Source of the DNA: an uncultured Lachnospiraceae bacterium
Lineage (GTDB): Bacteria > Bacillota > Clostridia > Lachnospirales > Lachnospiraceae
Length of the DNA stretch: 63,821 bases
NCBI GenBank assembly: GCA_948470755.1
Contig: CAOKPU010000008.1
Coordinates: 1-63,821 of the forward strand
Direction of reading: 5' to 3'
This document shows positions 17,303 through 30,035 of this stretch, piece after piece; within the stretch, counting starts at the first letter, position 1; the number at the start of each line of letters is the position of its first letter. The notes below the pieces were generated by a model. The model did not search any database, had not been told where the DNA came from, and saw nothing but the letters and a program-made list of their open reading frames with translations. Made by a program: the position numbers and the translations under genes.

Positions 17303-18733
17303 TTATTCAGCAGTAGCCGCCTTTTCTTCTGCCCATCTTGTCACTACAAGGTCCTTCACATCATCCCATGTCATATTGCCATTGCAGTATTCCAATAAAG
17401 CTGCGCCGAAATCATCCTTGAACGCCTGGCTCGGGAAGGTTGTAAAGTTCCATGTTACGCTGTTCTTGCCATTCTCCATATAACGGAACATTTCCATTGC
17501 AAGAGGATCGGAAGGTTTCTCATCATCGCCGAATGTGGAGAACGGGGCTGCATTTCCTAAAGACTGCACCATGTATTCCTTACCAGCGTCAGAAGAAATC
17601 ATCCAGTTTACAAAGTCAAGAGTTGCTTTCTGATCTGCTTCGGAAGCCTGACTGTTTACGCACCAGAAGTTTTCCGTACCTGTGCAAAGCCCCTGGTTTT
17701 CTTCGCCTGCAATACCTGTGTAAATAGGCATGAATTTAACATCTTCTTCTTTTACAGTGTTGCCTTCCACATCGGAGATCTGGCCCCATGCCCAGTTACC
17801 GTTCTGCACCATTGCGCACTGTCCAAGCGCAAACTCAGCCATAGAATCCGTTACGGCTTTGCTTCCTAACAATCCGGGAGCGCATGTGGAATTGTTGATG
17901 TACAGATCCCAGATGTTCTTGAAGTTATCGGAATATTTGAATGTGATTTCCGCCATATCGCCTACGTTGTTGTCTTTATATTCGTAGTAAACCGGAACGT
18001 TTGCAAGGTGTGTCTGCCATCTCCAGTCTTCGCCGGGAAGAAGGGATGTGGAAGCGAATACGCCCTGGATGCCCAGATCATCTTTCTTAGCCGTCATATC
18101 TTCCACTACTTCTTTTAATTTTGCGAAGCTGTTGATTTCGTCTACGCTTGCTGCCTTCGCGCCGTCTGTTGCGAAGTATGCCTGCATGATCGCATCATTG
18201 TAAATGATACCATAAGCTTCTACCGTATAAGGTACGCCGTATACGCCGCCGTCAGCCCCTGTTACTGCAAGGCCTTTATCGGACAATGCATTGTAAAGTT
18301 CGGAGTTGGTCAAGTCAAGGCAGTAGTCTTTCCAGTTCTGGTAACCTACCGGCCCATTGATCTGGAACAATGTAGGTGCATCTGTGCCAGCGATCTCAGA
18401 CCTGAGCACTTCTTCATATGTACCGCTTGCTGCGGTAACTACCTTTACTTCCACTCCGGTCTCTGCGGTATATGCTGCGGCAATCTCCTGCCACTGCGCA
18501 TCCACTTCCGGTTTGAAGTTCAAATAATATACTTTACCGCCGTCTGCAGATGCTGCCGGCGCTTCCGCTGCAGATTCCTCTGCTGCCGGCGCCTCTGCTG
18601 CAGGCGCTTCCGCTTCTCCTTCTGCCGCCGGCGCCTCTGCCGCAGGCGCTTCCGTTGCACCGCTTCCGCATCCAATAAGCATAGAGGAAACCATTGCTAC
18701 ACAAAGTAATGCACTAATCAGTTTCTTTTTCAT
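17303..18733 (-). CDS. maltodextrin-binding lipoprotein (family 1 solute-binding)
   Basis: A 476-aa extracellular binding lipoprotein. The signal peptide ends at LIGC with the lipidated Cys22. It is followed by a low-complexity Ala/Pro/Glu linker (about 27-64, repeats of EAPAAE) that tethers the binding lobe to the membrane. The remaining part is a family 1 extracellular solute-binding domain with GVYGVPYTVEAYGIIYND and AQNGNWAWGQI-like segments. Gene order with MalF/MalG permeases, MalQ and a LacI regulator supports maltodextrin as ligand. It is the first gene of the operon. Confidence 0.93.
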   Translation of the reverse strand: MKKKLISALLCVAMVSSMLIGCGSGATEAPAAEAPAAEGEAEAPAAEAPAAEESAAEAPAASADGGKVYYLNFKPEVDAQWQEIAAAYTAETGVEVKVVTAASGTYEEVLRSEIAGTDAPTLFQINGPVGYQNWKDYCLDLTNSELYNALSDKGLAVTGADGGVYGVPYTVEAYGIIYNDAIMQAYFATDGAKAASVDEINSFAKLKEVVEDMTAKKDDLGIQGVFASTSLLPGEDWRWQTHLANVPVYYEYKDNNVGDMAEITFKYSDNFKNIWDLYINNSTCAPGLLGSKAVTDSMAEFALGQCAMVQNGNWAWGQISDVEGNTVKEEDVKFMPIYTGIAGEENQGLCTGTENFWCVNSQASEADQKATLDFVNWMISSDAGKEYMVQSLGNAAPFSTFGDDEKPSDPLAMEMFRYMENGKNSVTWNFTTFPSQAFKDDFGAALLEYCNGNMTWDDVKDLVVTRWAEEKAATAE

Positions 18734-18858
18734 AATGAATACTCTCCTTTAAATAGTTTTGTGTTTCGTGGATCCATCCCGGAACCCGGGATATCCACAA
18801 GTTCCCGCAGTCATCTTTCCCGTTACCTTCCCGCTTCTTATCCGCCGCGGATATTGGA

Positions 18859-18906
18859 ACCGTTTTCGGTACCGTTATCGGCATCGTTCTCGGTAACGTT
18901 TCCGAC
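18859..18906. promoter_or_regulatory. four tandem 12-bp LacI-type operators
   Basis: Four contiguous 12-mers with no spacer: ACCGTTTTCGGT, ACCGTTATCGGC, ATCGTTCTCGGT and AACGTTTCCGAC (18859, 18871, 18883 and 18895). Each is a near palindrome of the type bound by LacI-family dimers. The array occupies roughly +3 to +50 of the predicted transcript of the binding-protein operon, where bound repressor would block RNA polymerase. Confidence 0.8.
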
Positions 18907-18915
18907 TGTAGTTGT

Positions 18916-18944
18916 ATAGTATCATTTCTCACCAATGTTTGCAA
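18916..18944 (-). promoter_or_regulatory. promoter of the maltodextrin operon
   Basis: On the minus strand TTGCAA (18939-18944) and TACTAT (18916-18921) are separated by 17 nt. The start point would fall near 18909, immediately before the operator array and about 175 nt before the binding-protein ATG. Confidence 0.65.
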
Positions 18945-19058
18945 GTGTTTTTTCGCGTTGTTTCGTAACTTTGGCAAAAATAGTAAAAATGAAATGTGCG
19001 GTTTTGTGCATTATTTATATTTTTGTTAATGCAAAATACGTTGACCGACAATTTCCAT

Positions 19059-19087
19059 TTGTCACAAGCCGTTATTTATGCTATACT
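19059..19087 (+). promoter_or_regulatory. promoter of the ABC-F gene
   Basis: TTGTCA at 19059-19064 and TATACT at 19082-19087, with a 17-nt spacer, about 65 nt before the ABC-F ATG. The leader is too short for a full attenuator with a leader peptide. Confidence 0.65.
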
Positions 19088-19151
19088 ACCCTTTGCTCAA
19101 TGGAGCCAGCTTACTCTCAAATTTACAGGCTGTGCAAGAACGGAGATTTTT

Positions 19152-20738
19152 ATGAGTATTTTAAATGTGGAAAACCTAACGCACGGTTTCGGCGACCGTG
19201 CTATTTTCGAGAATGTATCCTTCCGCCTGCTGAAAGGGGAGCATATCGGCTTAATCGGCGCAAACGGCGAAGGAAAATCTACCTTTATGAATATCATCAC
19301 CGGAAAACTAATGCCCGATGAAGGCAAAGTAGAATGGGCGAAGCATGTGCGGGTAGGCTACCTGGATCAACATGCAGCCCTGGAAAAGGGAATGACGATC
19401 CGCGATGTCCTTTCTTCCGCTTTCTCCTTCCTGTTTGAAATGGAAGCAAGAATGAACGAAATCTGCGATAAAATGGGATCTGCCGGCCCTGATGAACTGG
19501 AAGCATATATGGAAGAGCTCGGCTCCATACAGGATATGCTGTCCATGCATGATTTTTATATGATCGATGCGAAAATCGAAGAAATTTCCAAGGCGCTGGG
19601 GCTGGACGGCATCGGCCGGACCGAAGATTCTTCCATCCCATCCGGCCTTAGCAAGGACGTGGACGATTTAAGCGGGGGCCAGAGGACCAAAGTGCTGATG
19701 GCGAAACTTCTGTTGGAAAAACCGGATATCTTATTATTGGATGAGCCTACCAACTATCTGGATGCAGAGCATATTGAATGGCTCAAACGCTACTTGAATG
19801 AATACGAAAATGCCTTCATCCTCATTTCCCACGATATCCCCTTTTTAAACAGCGTGGTCAATATCATTTACCACATGGACAATCGGGAATTGAACCGTTA
19901 TGTAGGCAATTACGATAAATTTGAAGAAGTGTACGCCATGAAAAAATCCCAGCTAAAGGCCGCCTATCAAAAACAACAAAAAGAAATCGCAGATTTAAAA
20001 GACTTTGTAGCACGGAACAAGGCGCGGGTTGCCACCCGGAATATGGCAATGTCAAGACAAAAGAAACTGGATAAGATGGAAATCATCGAACTGGCTGTCG
20101 AACGGCCCAAACCGGAATTCCATTTTAAAGAGGCGCGCACTCCAGGAAGATACCTTTTCAAGACTGAAAAGCTTATCATTGGTTATGACAGCCCGTTGTC
20201 TTCCCCCCTTGACCTCTCCATGGAACGAGGACAGAAAATCGCCCTTACCGGAGCTAACGGAATCGGCAAATCCACTTTATTAAAAAGTATTCTTGCCCTG
20301 ATCCCGCCGCTTTCCGGATCCGTAGAACAAGGGGATTATCTGCATATCGGCTATTTTGAACAGGAAATGCCGCAGGATGTTCCCACCACATGCATCGAAG
20401 AGATCTGGCAGGAATTCCCTTCTTACACCCAGTACGAAGTGCGTTCCGCTTTAGCCAAGTGCGGGCTGACCACCAAACATATCGAAAGCAAAGTAAAAGT
20501 ATTGAGCGGCGGCGAACAAGCTAAGGTCAGGCTCTGCAAACTCATCAATCAGGAAACCAACCTCCTGTTGCTGGACGAGCCAACCAACCATTTGGATGCC
20601 GATGCCAAAGGGGAGTTAAGGCGCGCCCTTGCCTCCTACAAAGGCAGCTTTCTCCTCGTCTGCCATGAACCTGATTTTTATGAAGGTTTGGTTACGGATA
20701 TATGGGACTGCACAAAATGGACTACAAAAATTTTTTAA
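19152..20738 (+). CDS. ABC-F family ATPase
   Basis: A 528-aa soluble protein with two ABC domains and no membrane segment, which acts on the ribosome (translation factor or antibiotic protection). First domain: Walker A GANGEGKST (35-43), signature LSGGQRTKV, Walker B LLLDEPTNYLD. Then comes the charged interdomain linker (about 255-330). Second domain: GANGIGKST, LSGGEQAKV and LLLDEPTNHLD. The ATG at 19152 follows GGAG with 6-nt spacing; the frame is open 52 codons further upstream without a start signal. Whether it confers resistance cannot be told from these motifs. Confidence 0.93.
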   Translation: MSILNVENLTHGFGDRAIFENVSFRLLKGEHIGLIGANGEGKSTFMNIITGKLMPDEGKVEWAKHVRVGYLDQHAALEKGMTIRDVLSSAFSFLFEMEARMNEICDKMGSAGPDELEAYMEELGSIQDMLSMHDFYMIDAKIEEISKALGLDGIGRTEDSSIPSGLSKDVDDLSGGQRTKVLMAKLLLEKPDILLLDEPTNYLDAEHIEWLKRYLNEYENAFILISHDIPFLNSVVNIIYHMDNRELNRYVGNYDKFEEVYAMKKSQLKAAYQKQQKEIADLKDFVARNKARVATRNMAMSRQKKLDKMEIIELAVERPKPEFHFKEARTPGRYLFKTEKLIIGYDSPLSSPLDLSMERGQKIALTGANGIGKSTLLKSILALIPPLSGSVEQGDYLHIGYFEQEMPQDVPTTCIEEIWQEFPSYTQYEVRSALAKCGLTTKHIESKVKVLSGGEQAKVRLCKLINQETNLLLLDEPTNHLDADAKGELRRALASYKGSFLLVCHEPDFYEGLVTDIWDCTKWTTKIF

Positions 20739-20780
20739 AAAACAGGGCAGCGTTAATCCGCTGCCCGCTTCCTTGTTTTT
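20733..20780. terminator. bidirectional terminator, ABC-F and bglA
   Basis: GGGCAGCG and CGCTGCCC form an 8-bp GC stem around a six-base loop. The minus-strand side continues TGTTTTTT, a good terminator for bglA. The plus-strand side continues GCTTCCTTGTTTTT, a weaker one for the ABC-F gene. Confidence 0.85.
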
Positions 20781-20817
20781 CTTTTATCCGTTCCCCTTCT
20801 CAGCTTCACTGCCTGGT

Positions 20818-22281
<1,464 letters not shown>

Positions 22282-22297
22282 TTACGAAATTGCATTT

Positions 22298-24250
<1,953 letters not shown>

Positions 24251-25087
24251 TTAAGATTTTGTCGTCACCCGGCGGATATGGATGGTCAGATAAATCAATT
24301 CGTCCTCCGAAAGATCCTGTCCGAATTCCTTTCTCATATAATCCCTCACTTTTAATGCACATCGATACTCGTTGGGATACTGCTCTTTCAGCATCAAAAG
24401 AAAGCTCTTCTCATCATCATTGATTTCCATTCCGCTGAACACTCGCTGCACAAAAAATTTCAAATGAGTGATAAAACGCTCATAATGAAGGGAATATTCA
24501 TCCAGTTCCATCTGGAAATGATATTTCACAATGGTTAAAATCTGCTGGATAATTTTTGCAGCCTCCGCCGTCTGCTCCATCCCCGCAAAATCCATTGTCG
24601 CATTTACCAAATGAAGGGCGATAAACCCCGCCTCATCTTCCGGCAATACGACGCCAAGACGCTTTTCAATCATGGCAAGGGCTTCCTTTCCCACCAGATA
24701 CTCATGATTATAGAAGCGCTTGATTTCCCAGAGAAGTGCATTTTTCAGAGACAGCCCCTGCTGAATACGGCTAATGGCAAAGCTGACATGATCCGTGAGC
24801 GTCAAATAAATATTGTCATTCAGCTTTTTCCCCAGCGACGCCTTGGCATAACTAATGATATCGTTAGTCAATTGAATATGCTCCAAAGGCACCTTCTCCA
24901 ACAACTCGGTCAGCTTATTGGAAGTGGTCTTGTCGATATTGGTATAAATCTTCTCAATCAGAGAATCATCCACTTCATCCCCCTGCTTCTTCTTAAATCC
25001 AATGCCGCATCCCATAACCAGCACTTCCTGGTTTTTTGCATCATAAGATTTTATAATATTATTGTTGATGACCTTTACGACCTTCAT
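24251..25087 (-). CDS. licT: BglG/LicT family transcription antiterminator
   Basis: A 278-aa RNA-binding antiterminator. The N-terminal CAT domain begins MKVVKVINNNIIKSYD and binds the RAT hairpin. Two PTS regulation domains follow, with conserved His in LTDHVSFAI (PRD1), HERFITHLKFF and LTIHIRRV (PRD2). When the sugar is present, EII-dependent dephosphorylation activates it. It precedes bglP by 69 nt and lies behind its own RAT/terminator at 25268-25347, so it controls its own operon. Frames start up to 12 codons earlier, but family proteins begin at MKxxKVINNN. Confidence 0.93.
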   Translation of the reverse strand: MKVVKVINNNIIKSYDAKNQEVLVMGCGIGFKKKQGDEVDDSLIEKIYTNIDKTTSNKLTELLEKVPLEHIQLTNDIISYAKASLGKKLNDNIYLTLTDHVSFAISRIQQGLSLKNALLWEIKRFYNHEYLVGKEALAMIEKRLGVVLPEDEAGFIALHLVNATMDFAGMEQTAEAAKIIQQILTIVKYHFQMELDEYSLHYERFITHLKFFVQRVFSGMEINDDEKSFLLMLKEQYPNEYRCALKVRDYMRKEFGQDLSEDELIYLTIHIRRVTTKS

Positions 25088-25117
25088 TCCCATCTGCACC
25101 GCCGTTTCTTTGGGGTA

Positions 25118-25264
25118 GAACAAAATGCCTTCGGCATTGTGTTCAGAAGAACCTTCGGTTCTTCGTCAATTTATGTCCGTCTGACGACGGAATTTCCTAT
25201 AAAGGAACAAAATGCCTTCGGCATTGTGTTATTTATGACCGTCTGACGACGGGATTCCCTATGA
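25118..25264. repeat. tandem hairpin repeat in the licT leader
   Basis: Two units (25118-25204 and 25205-25264) share a 26-nt exact segment containing AATGCC-TTC-GGCATT, and a second segment built on CCGTC-TGAC-GACGG. The first unit carries an extra AGAACC-TTC-GGTTCT hairpin. The result is a row of five compact stem-loops between the terminator and the licT ribosome binding site. Confidence 0.8.
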
Positions 25265-25267
25265 TAC

Positions 25268-25327
25268 AAAAAAAGGCTATACCTTCCCTTGTATCGATCC
25301 TTCAATCGTTAAGAGAATGGTATAGCC
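25268..25327 (-). terminator. RAT-overlapping terminator
   Basis: On the minus strand GGCTATACC pairs with GGTATAGCC across a 35-nt loop and is followed by TTTTTTT. The 5' arm is shared with the RAT, so RAT formation and termination are mutually exclusive. Confidence 0.93.
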
Positions 25328-25347
25328 TGCCTCACCAGTAACAATCC
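25319..25347 (-). promoter_or_regulatory. ribonucleic antiterminator (RAT) for LicT
   Basis: The minus-strand 29-mer starts GGATTGTTACTG, continues GTGAGGCAGG and ends CTATACC. It matches the LicT/SacY family RAT consensus (GGATTGTTACTGN...GGCAGGCNNAACC). LicT binding stabilises this hairpin and prevents the overlapping terminator. Confidence 0.93.
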
Positions 25348-25365
25348 ATCTATATAACTATATGC

Positions 25366-25394
25366 ATTTTATCACATTATAGTTTTTCTGTCAA
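25366..25394 (-). promoter_or_regulatory. promoter of licT-bglP-bglA
   Basis: On the minus strand TTGACA (25389-25394) and TAAAAT (25366-25371) are separated by 17 nt, just upstream of the RAT. Confidence 0.88.
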
Positions 25395-25437
25395 TGATTA
25401 TTCTAACAGTTTGGCTTCCTTTTTAGTAAAAATCTTT

Positions 25438-27747
25438 TTATTTCAACTTCCAGATATCCCTGTTGTATTCCGCAATCGTCCGGTCGGATGAGAAGAACCC
25501 GGCTTTTGCAATATTGACAAGCATCATTTTCTTCCATTTCTGCCGGTCTTCATAATCCTTAAATATCCTGTCCTTAGCCGCTATATAATCTTCCAGATCC
25601 AACAAGGTCATAAACCAGTCTTTATTTAAAAGTTCTTTATACAACCTTTCCAGGTTTTCCTTATGCCCTGCCTTAAGCGCTTCTTTGCTTACGATGAAGT
25701 CAACCGCTTCCTTAATGACCGGGCTGTTTTCATAATATTCCTTGGAAACATAATCGGCTTTTGCATAATGCCCAATCACTGTTTCCGACTTCTCTCCAAA
25801 AATATAAATATTATCATCCCCAACCAATTCATGGATTTCCACATTCGCCCCATCGGACGTTCCAAGCGTTACCGCACCGTTTAACATAAATTTCATATTG
25901 CCCGTACCCGAAGCTTCCTTGGACGCCAATGAAATCTGTTCGGAAACATCGCAGGCCGGTATCAGCTTCTCCGCATAACTTACATTATAATTCTCTACCA
26001 TAAGCAATGTCATATAAGGGCTGACTTCCGGATCTTTATTGATTATCTCCTGCAGCACAAGCAGCAGATGGATAATATCCTGGGCTATCACATAAGCCGG
26101 GGCCGCTTTCGCCCCAAAGATAAAGGTAAGCGGCGTGGAAGGCTTCTTTCCGCCTTTGATTTCCAGATATTTGTGAATAATGTATAAAGCGTTCATCTGC
26201 TGCCGTTTATATTCGTGCAGCCTTTTTACCTGGATATCAAAAATCGAATCCGGATTCAGGACCACGCCCTCTGCATCCTTCACATAAGCAGCCAGCTCTT
26301 TCTTTTTCTCCGCCTTAATCTGCGCCAGTTTATCAAGAACCTCCTGATCATCGGCAAACTCTATCAGCTTCTCCAGTTTATCCGCGTCTTTCTTATAACC
26401 GTCGCCAATTGTAGCGGATAAAAACTCTGCCAATTCCCGGTTGCAGGACAACAGCCATCTGCGGAACGTGATGCCGTTTGTTTTATTATTAAATTTCTCC
26501 GGATATATCTTATAAAATGCGTGCAGTTCCGTATCCTTTAAAATATCCGTGTGGATAGCCGCCACCCCGTTTACCGAAAAACCATAATGGATATCTATAT
26601 GGGCCATGTGTACCCTGTCGTCTTCATCAATAATCTGTACTGTCTCATCCTCATATTTTTCACGGATCCTCTTATCCAGCTCCTTGATCACCGGCACAAG
26701 CTGAGGCACTACCTTTTCCAGATATTTTAACGGCCATTTTTCCAATGCCTCCGCAAGAATCGTATGATTCGTATACGCGCACGTCTTGGACACTACCTCA
26801 ATGGCCTCATCCATGGTAAATGCTTTTTCTTCCACAAGAATACGGATCAATTCCGGTATTACCATTGTTGGATGGGTATCATTGATCTGGATCACCGCAT
26901 GATCGTACATTTTTCTCAGATCGTATTTTTTTTCTTTCATTTCCCGTAAAATAAGCTGCGCCGCATTGCTGACCATAAAATACTGCTGATAAATACGCAG
27001 CAGATTGCCCGCTTCATCAGAATCATCCGGATAAAGGAATAACGTAAGGTTTTTTTCAATCTCTTCTTTATCGAAATCAATCCCTTCTTTTACAATGCTT
27101 TCATCCAACGACTCTATATCAAACAGGCGCAGTTTGTTTACTCCGTTGTCGTAACCTACGACATCAATATCATACAGCCGGGATGTGACCTTCTTCTTCC
27201 CGAAATGCACATCGAAGGTTATATCCGTCTTTGTCAGCCATGAGCGGTTTTCAATCCATTCATTTTTCTCCGCCGTCTGAAGCTTATCCTTGAATACCTG
27301 CTTAAACAAACCGTAATGATAATTCAGGCCAATGCCTTCCCCCGGAAGCCCCAGAGTTGCAATGGAATCCAGAAAACATGCCGCCAGCCGCCCAAGCCCG
27401 CCGTTGCCCAGCGAAGGTTCCGGTTCTATTTCCTCTATCCTGGCAATATCCTTTCCTTTCTCCTTCAGGATAGAAGCCGCCTTATCGTAAATCCCCAAAT
27501 TGATCAAATTGTTGGAAAGCAGCTTCCCAATCAGGAATTCTGCCGAGATATAATATATCTTCTTTTCCCCTTCAATATTTTTTGAAACGCTCATCAATCT
27601 CTTCGTAAACTCCAGCAGACAAAAGTAAACTTCCTTGTCTTCCAATTCTTCCAATGTTTTCCGGAACATATCGCCTGCCAGTTCTTCCAACTGCTGTTCC
27701 ATGTTCAAAACCAACACATCTTTCTGCATATTTGTTTGCTGTGACAT
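25438..27747 (-). CDS. glgP: glycogen/alpha-glucan phosphorylase
   Basis: A 769-aa GT35 phosphorylase that releases glucose-1-phosphate from glycogen or maltodextrin, using pyridoxal phosphate. The PLP lysine lies in [13 protein letters not shown], followed by [10 protein letters not shown]; the N-terminal dimer region and [12 protein letters not shown] are typical. The start is the ATG 8 nt after GGAGG; earlier Met codons have no binding site. A LacI-type operator (27886-27899) lies in its promoter, matching one in front of the LacI gene upstream, so that regulator probably controls it. Confidence 0.96.
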   Translation of the reverse strand: MSQQTNMQKDVLVLNMEQQLEELAGDMFRKTLEELEDKEVYFCLLEFTKRLMSVSKNIEGEKKIYYISAEFLIGKLLSNNLINLGIYDKAASILKEKGKDIARIEEIEPEPSLGNGGLGRLAACFLDSIATLGLPGEGIGLNYHYGLFKQVFKDKLQTAEKNEWIENRSWLTKTDITFDVHFGKKKVTSRLYDIDVVGYDNGVNKLRLFDIESLDESIVKEGIDFDKEEIEKNLTLFLYPDDSDEAGNLLRIYQQYFMVSNAAQLILREMKEKKYDLRKMYDHAVIQINDTHPTMVIPELIRILVEEKAFTMDEAIEVVSKTCAYTNHTILAEALEKWPLKYLEKVVPQLVPVIKELDKRIREKYEDETVQIIDEDDRVHMAHIDIHYGFSVNGVAAIHTDILKDTELHAFYKIYPEKFNNKTNGITFRRWLLSCNRELAEFLSATIGDGYKKDADKLEKLIEFADDQEVLDKLAQIKAEKKKELAAYVKDAEGVVLNPDSIFDIQVKRLHEYKRQQMNALYIIHKYLEIKGGKKPSTPLTFIFGAKAAPAYVIAQDIIHLLLVLQEIINKDPEVSPYMTLLMVENYNVSYAEKLIPACDVSEQISLASKEASGTGNMKFMLNGAVTLGTSDGANVEIHELVGDDNIYIFGEKSETVIGHYAKADYVSKEYYENSPVIKEAVDFIVSKEALKAGHKENLERLYKELLNKDWFMTLLDLEDYIAAKDRIFKDYEDRQKWKKMMLVNIAKAGFFSSDRTIAEYNRDIWKLK

Positions 27748-27885
27748 TTTTTGCTCCTCCTGCATACTAAAATAATGTTCCCGGCCATACAATCAGGCTG
27801 CGTTGGCCGTTAATAAAAATAATTTCATTCACTGCTGCCCATCCGCATCATTTGTTTATTCATCCCTATATAGTAAATTACCACA

Positions 27886-27899
27886 GGAAAACGTTTTCT
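27886..27899. promoter_or_regulatory. LacI-type operator in the glgP promoter
   Basis: GGAAAACGTTTTCT is an almost perfect palindrome with the central CG of LacI/CcpA-family operators. It lies 12 nt downstream of a minus-strand TATAAT at 27911-27916. It differs by one base from the site at 28980-28993. Confidence 0.75.
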
Positions 27900-27960
27900 A
27901 CAATCGTCAAATTATACATTTTTTTCTATATTTTTTGTGACATTTTTCTAAAATATGGAC

Positions 27961-28950
27961 TTAACATATGATATCCAAGTATTGCATACGGACGATACGA
28001 TAATCCAAAACCCTTTTTCTCCCCTCTCCCCCGTTTAAAAGGGAATAGAGTTCTTCCACCGCCGCCTCAGATATTTCTGCAAATCCCTGTCTTACCGTAT
28101 TCATTTGCTTTCCGGCATAGCCCATCAGGGTAATCCCGTCAAAGCCGCATACCGGGCGGAAAATATCCATCTCCATCAAGGCCCTCATGGCGCCGATGGC
28201 CATTAAATCGGAGGCGCATACCAAAACATCTTTTCCTTCCGCATAATCAAATGTGATCTCCCTCGCCTTCCGTTCGGAAAAATCACCCTCTTTGACGAGA
28301 AGCTCAAGATCCAGCTCCCTGGCCAATTCCCGGATGCCTTTTAACCGCTGCTCCGTCACATAACCGTTTTTTTTGCCTGCTATATAAAGAATGCTTTTAC
28401 ATTGATTATCCACAATCGTCTTCTTCGCCACCTCATACTGCGCCATCTCCTGATCTATGGATACGCATGAAGTATTCTCATTCACAATCGGCGCATCCAC
28501 CACGACCGCCTTAAATACCTGGGAATGGATCAGCCCTTGCAGTACGTTGTCGTTTTTGGATAAGCCATAGATGATAATGCCATGGATGCTCTGCGAATGC
28601 AGATAACGTATGATCTCCTCCTCCGACTGGCCTTCAAACATAGAAAAGAAAAATGTGTTCACATCTAATCCCAATTCCGCCGCTTTATTGATCGCACCGG
28701 AAAGATAACGCATATCAATTTCATCGATGGCCTGGGTGCGGGTATTCAAATTAATCAACAAAGCCACCCGCCCCGCCTGCTTGGAGGACAAGGCCGCCGC
28801 CACGGAATTAGGCAGGAAATTCAACTCTTTTACCGCATCGTTTACTTTCCTTTTCGTTTCCTCACTTACATTCGGATAATGATTGAGGACTTTTGAAACG
28901 GTAGATATCGCTACTCCGGCGTGCCTTGCCACATCTTTAATGGAAACCAT
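27961..28950 (-). CDS. LacI family regulator
   Basis: A 329-aa repressor with an N-terminal HTH (VSIKDVARHAGVAISTVSKVLN) and hinge LPNSVAAALSSKQ, then a sensor domain ending in CGFDGITLMGYAGKQMNTVRQGF. The start ATG follows GGAAG with 8-nt spacing; an in-frame GTG three codons earlier overlaps the binding site. An operator-like palindrome precedes its own gene and another precedes glgP downstream, which suggests autoregulation and control of glycogen phosphorylase. The effector is unknown. Confidence 0.9.
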   Translation of the reverse strand: MVSIKDVARHAGVAISTVSKVLNHYPNVSEETKRKVNDAVKELNFLPNSVAAALSSKQAGRVALLINLNTRTQAIDEIDMRYLSGAINKAAELGLDVNTFFFSMFEGQSEEEIIRYLHSQSIHGIIIYGLSKNDNVLQGLIHSQVFKAVVVDAPIVNENTSCVSIDQEMAQYEVAKKTIVDNQCKSILYIAGKKNGYVTEQRLKGIRELARELDLELLVKEGDFSERKAREITFDYAEGKDVLVCASDLMAIGAMRALMEMDIFRPVCGFDGITLMGYAGKQMNTVRQGFAEISEAAVEELYSLLNGGEGRKRVLDYRIVRMQYLDIIC

Positions 28951-28979
28951 CGGGAACACTTCCTTTTCTTTTTCTATTT

Positions 28980-28993
28980 GGAAATCGTTTTCT
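28980..28993. promoter_or_regulatory. LacI-type operator before the second LacI gene
   Basis: GGAAATCGTTTTCT, one base different from the glgP operator. It lies 7 nt downstream of a minus-strand TATAAT/TAATAT box at about 28999-29006, the same layout as in front of glgP. Confidence 0.7.
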
Positions 28994-29104
28994 TTACTAT
29001 ATTATAACAACCCCACGGAAATGTCCAGTGCTTTTTTACAGCTTCTTCCATATTTCACAAGCGTCCATCCCATCCGCTCCATTGCTATGCCAATGGAAGC
29101 AGGA

Positions 29105-29185
29105 CGCTCCAATCAACATGCCCGCGGCGGCAACCAAATGCCTGCAAGCAGCCGCTTGGCCCGTTGCTGTCGGGAATCGGCGTTC
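29105..29185. repeat. dispersed repeat D, copy 2
   Basis: It shares the core CCTGCAAGCAGCCGCTTGGC (29141-29160), the preceding CGCGGCGGCAACC and the following CGGGAATC with 10425-10490. It lies 28 nt past the stop codon of the minus-strand gene at 29213. Confidence 0.7.
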
Positions 29186-29212
29186 TGACGCCTGCATCAA
29201 AGGCAAAAATAC

Positions 29213-29995
29213 CTATATTGTTACATCTATGCTTCCGCCTTCCACCGTCGCAGGGACTTCCGGCATCCCCGCCTGTATTTCTATCCCTGCCAATTCCAGG
29301 GATACGCCGCTTTGCCCTTCCCGCCTTTCTTTTTCCAGTTCATTAAAAAGAGCTTTCAGATACTGCATATCCGCTTCCGTTATTTTCCTAAGTTCCTTTG
29401 CCCTATGTTTTTTCTTTAAAAGTTCCAGATCTTCAGGATCCATGTCTTCATAGGAGACGGCTGTCAATTCTTCCAGCTCTTCCAGGCTTTCCAATTCCTC
29501 CAAAGTCTCTTCCAGTTCTTCCATGAACCTTCTCATTTCTTCGCTGTCCATTTCCACACTGTCTGCAATTTCCATGTTCTCCTTACGGATTTCATCCCTA
29601 ATGCCGTCCTTATTCTCATCCTGTTCCCCTTCGCAAGGCCCTCCCTTTTTCCCCCGTTCTTCTTCCTGCAGATGCCTTACCTTTTTTCTGGCTACCTGCG
29701 CAATCTGCTCTGCATGCATGATCGCCCTTCTCACCTTATTTTCGTCATATTCGCCGCTTCTTAACTGACGGTAAAGTAAAGCCACCTTTTGAAACGCCCT
29801 GGCAGTTACCTGCTTTGCGCTCACAGATGTTTTCGCCCTGATTAACTGCCCTGATATTTCCCTGTGATTATATACCAGTTTTTTCTTTTTCTTCTTCTGC
29901 TGTTGGGAAGTTTTTACTGTTCTTGCTGCAGTTCCGTCTGCGCGCTTTGAAACAGCCGTTCCCATGCCAGCCCCGCCGATTCCCATCATTCCCAT
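29213..29995 (-). CDS. unknown charged coiled-coil protein
   Basis: A 260-aa protein that I do not recognise. The N-terminus is Gly/Met-rich (MGMMGIGGAGMG), followed by a Gln/Lys run (QQQKKKKKK) at about 32-40, a basic helical region, and then a strongly acidic heptad-like stretch (EELEETLEELESLEELEEL) at about 160-180. No signal peptide or membrane segment is seen. The ATG is preceded by AAGGAGG with 8-nt spacing, so it is translated. It stands alone between a LacI gene and an ABC permease gene. Confidence 0.75.
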   Translation of the reverse strand: MGMMGIGGAGMGTAVSKRADGTAARTVKTSQQQKKKKKKLVYNHREISGQLIRAKTSVSAKQVTARAFQKVALLYRQLRSGEYDENKVRRAIMHAEQIAQVARKKVRHLQEEERGKKGGPCEGEQDENKDGIRDEIRKENMEIADSVEMDSEEMRRFMEELEETLEELESLEELEELTAVSYEDMDPEDLELLKKKHRAKELRKITEADMQYLKALFNELEKERREGQSGVSLELAGIEIQAGMPEVPATVEGGSIDVTI

Positions 29996-30035
29996 ACGAC
30001 CATCCTCCTTGATTGCTACGGGCAGCAAGCTGCAC

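Larger units (their letters stand above)
18734..19151. other. divergent regulatory region, binding protein and ABC-F genes
   Basis: This 418-nt gap holds the binding-protein leader, the four-operator array, the minus-strand maltodextrin promoter and the plus-strand ABC-F promoter with its short leader. No additional gene is supported. Confidence 0.7.
25088..25437. other. leader of the licT-bglP-bglA operon
   Basis: This 350-nt gap is fully regulatory. From the promoter inward on the minus strand it has a -35/-10 pair, the RAT with overlapping terminator, and then about 150 nt of repeated small hairpins with GAA loops before the licT start. Confidence 0.8.
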
